A program made the translations under genes and the position numbers. The notes under the pieces are model-generated. The model was not told the origin of the DNA, did not search any database, and saw only the letters and a list, made by a program, of their open reading frames with translations. A stretch of 20,123 nucleotides of DNA from a virus. Below, piece after piece: positions 19,763 to 20,123 of the stretch. Numbering within the stretch: position 1 is the first letter of the stretch; each line of letters begins with the position of its first letter. The DNA lies in the IMG/VR virus record IMGVR_UViG_3300044691_000044, positions 1 through 20,123 of that record; one strand, 5' to 3'.

Positions 19763-20123
19763 ATGGCTTATCGAAAAGATTGGGTTCAGCCTCAGGCCGG
19801 CCCCATGGGCTTCTACAATACCATGAAAACCATCGGCCGCGTCGTTACGATTACGGTCGCGGACAACGTGACGGCGAATACCATCGGGGCGCTCAAGCTC
19901 CCCGCCGGTTTTACTGTGACCGGACTCGTTGGGGCAGCTACCGATATGGACTCCGGTGCTGCCATGCTGATCACTGTCGGAGACGCGGGGAACGCCGCTC
20001 GTTACGTTGCGAGCGTTAGCACTCAGGCGGCGGTCGCATCACTGACGCTGGCCGCCGCTGGTCTTCTGTTCCTCAACACCGTGGATACGGAAGTCCTCAT
20101 CACCATCGCCACACAGGCCGGCA
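19763..20123 (+). CDS. Post-capsid virion protein, 3' end outside window
   Basis: The gene starts with ATG 19763, eight bases after AAGGAG, and stays open to the window end (120 codons). It begins MAYRKDWVQPQAGPMGFYNT and is Gly/Ala/Thr/Val-rich with alternating hydrophobic residues, suggesting beta structure (VVTITVADNVTANTIGALKL). A gene of this kind directly after the coat gene is often a head decoration or head-tail joining protein, but I do not recognise the family. It is separated from the coat gene by the antisense HNH gene. Confidence 0.7.
   Translation, partial: MAYRKDWVQPQAGPMGFYNTMKTIGRVVTITVADNVTANTIGALKLPAGFTVTGLVGAATDMDSGAAMLITVGDAGNAARYVASVSTQAAVASLTLAAAGLLFLNTVDTEVLITIATQAG

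Noticed and set aside
1-20123. CRISPR array, insertion sequence, attachment site or integrase
   Set aside because: No spaced repeat array, transposase, terminal inverted repeats, recombinase gene or att-like duplication was seen; the two tRNA-like sequences lie within the phage modules and not at a boundary.

Overview
The window looks like about 20 kb of a temperate, tailed-phage genome (prophage or free phage) from an alphaproteobacterium, most likely a Rhizobiales host of the Bradyrhizobium/Afipia type. That host guess is inference. It rests on the GC-rich coding sequence, the style of the proteins (stand-alone DnaA C-terminal domain, small conserved rhizobial phage orphans, S24 repressor) and the gene order. 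No integrase, lysis or tail genes are in view, so both ends continue beyond the window.

Left arm (1-3875, minus strand): a tightly packed early operon of about a dozen genes, almost all joined by ATGA, TAATG or TGATG overlaps. It starts with an Nmad5-type protein (nucleotide-modification-associated family). It then holds a 32-residue membrane peptide, an HNH-like endonuclease, four small orphans, a Rad52/Erf-like single-strand annealing recombinase, another orphan, a DUF968/HNH-type nuclease, a 40-residue membrane peptide and a truncated gene at the edge. This resembles a recombination/DNA-processing arm comparable to the lambda PL operon.

Immunity region (3876-5093): a CI-like XRE-S24 repressor (minus) faces a Cro/YdaS-like gene (plus). 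Palindromic 17-bp sites of the form TGAAAG-N5-CTTTCA lie on both sides of the repressor gene, two on the left and two on the right. The site nearest the left operon and the site nearest cro are identical and sit in the same promoter-like frame, which gives a lambda-like OL/PL and OR/PR layout.

Rightward early and replication genes (5090-9945): an HTH protein whose 3' part overlaps a tRNA-Thr(TGT)-like sequence, a membrane protein, an orphan, a DnaA domain IV protein, a VRR-NUC nuclease, a small orphan, a winged-helix replication initiator, a RecA/DnaB-type ATPase, two small orphans and a probable late regulator. The linker of the initiator gene holds phased 11-12 bp repeats followed by AT-rich 8-bp repeats, a candidate replication origin placed as in lambda O.

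Late genes (10000-20123, plus): tRNA-Gly(TCC), small orphans, terminase small and large subunits, a 52-residue orphan, a P22-type portal, a small virion-like protein, a large SGNH-hydrolase protein, a scaffold, a rho-independent terminator, the major capsid protein, and a post-capsid gene cut by the window end. An HNH-AP2 homing endonuclease sits antisense between capsid and next gene, with its own strong sigma70-like promoter and an apparently leaderless start. The most noteworthy items are the twin operators, the tRNA inside an ORF, the candidate origin, the SGNH protein in the head module and the autonomous antisense endonuclease.
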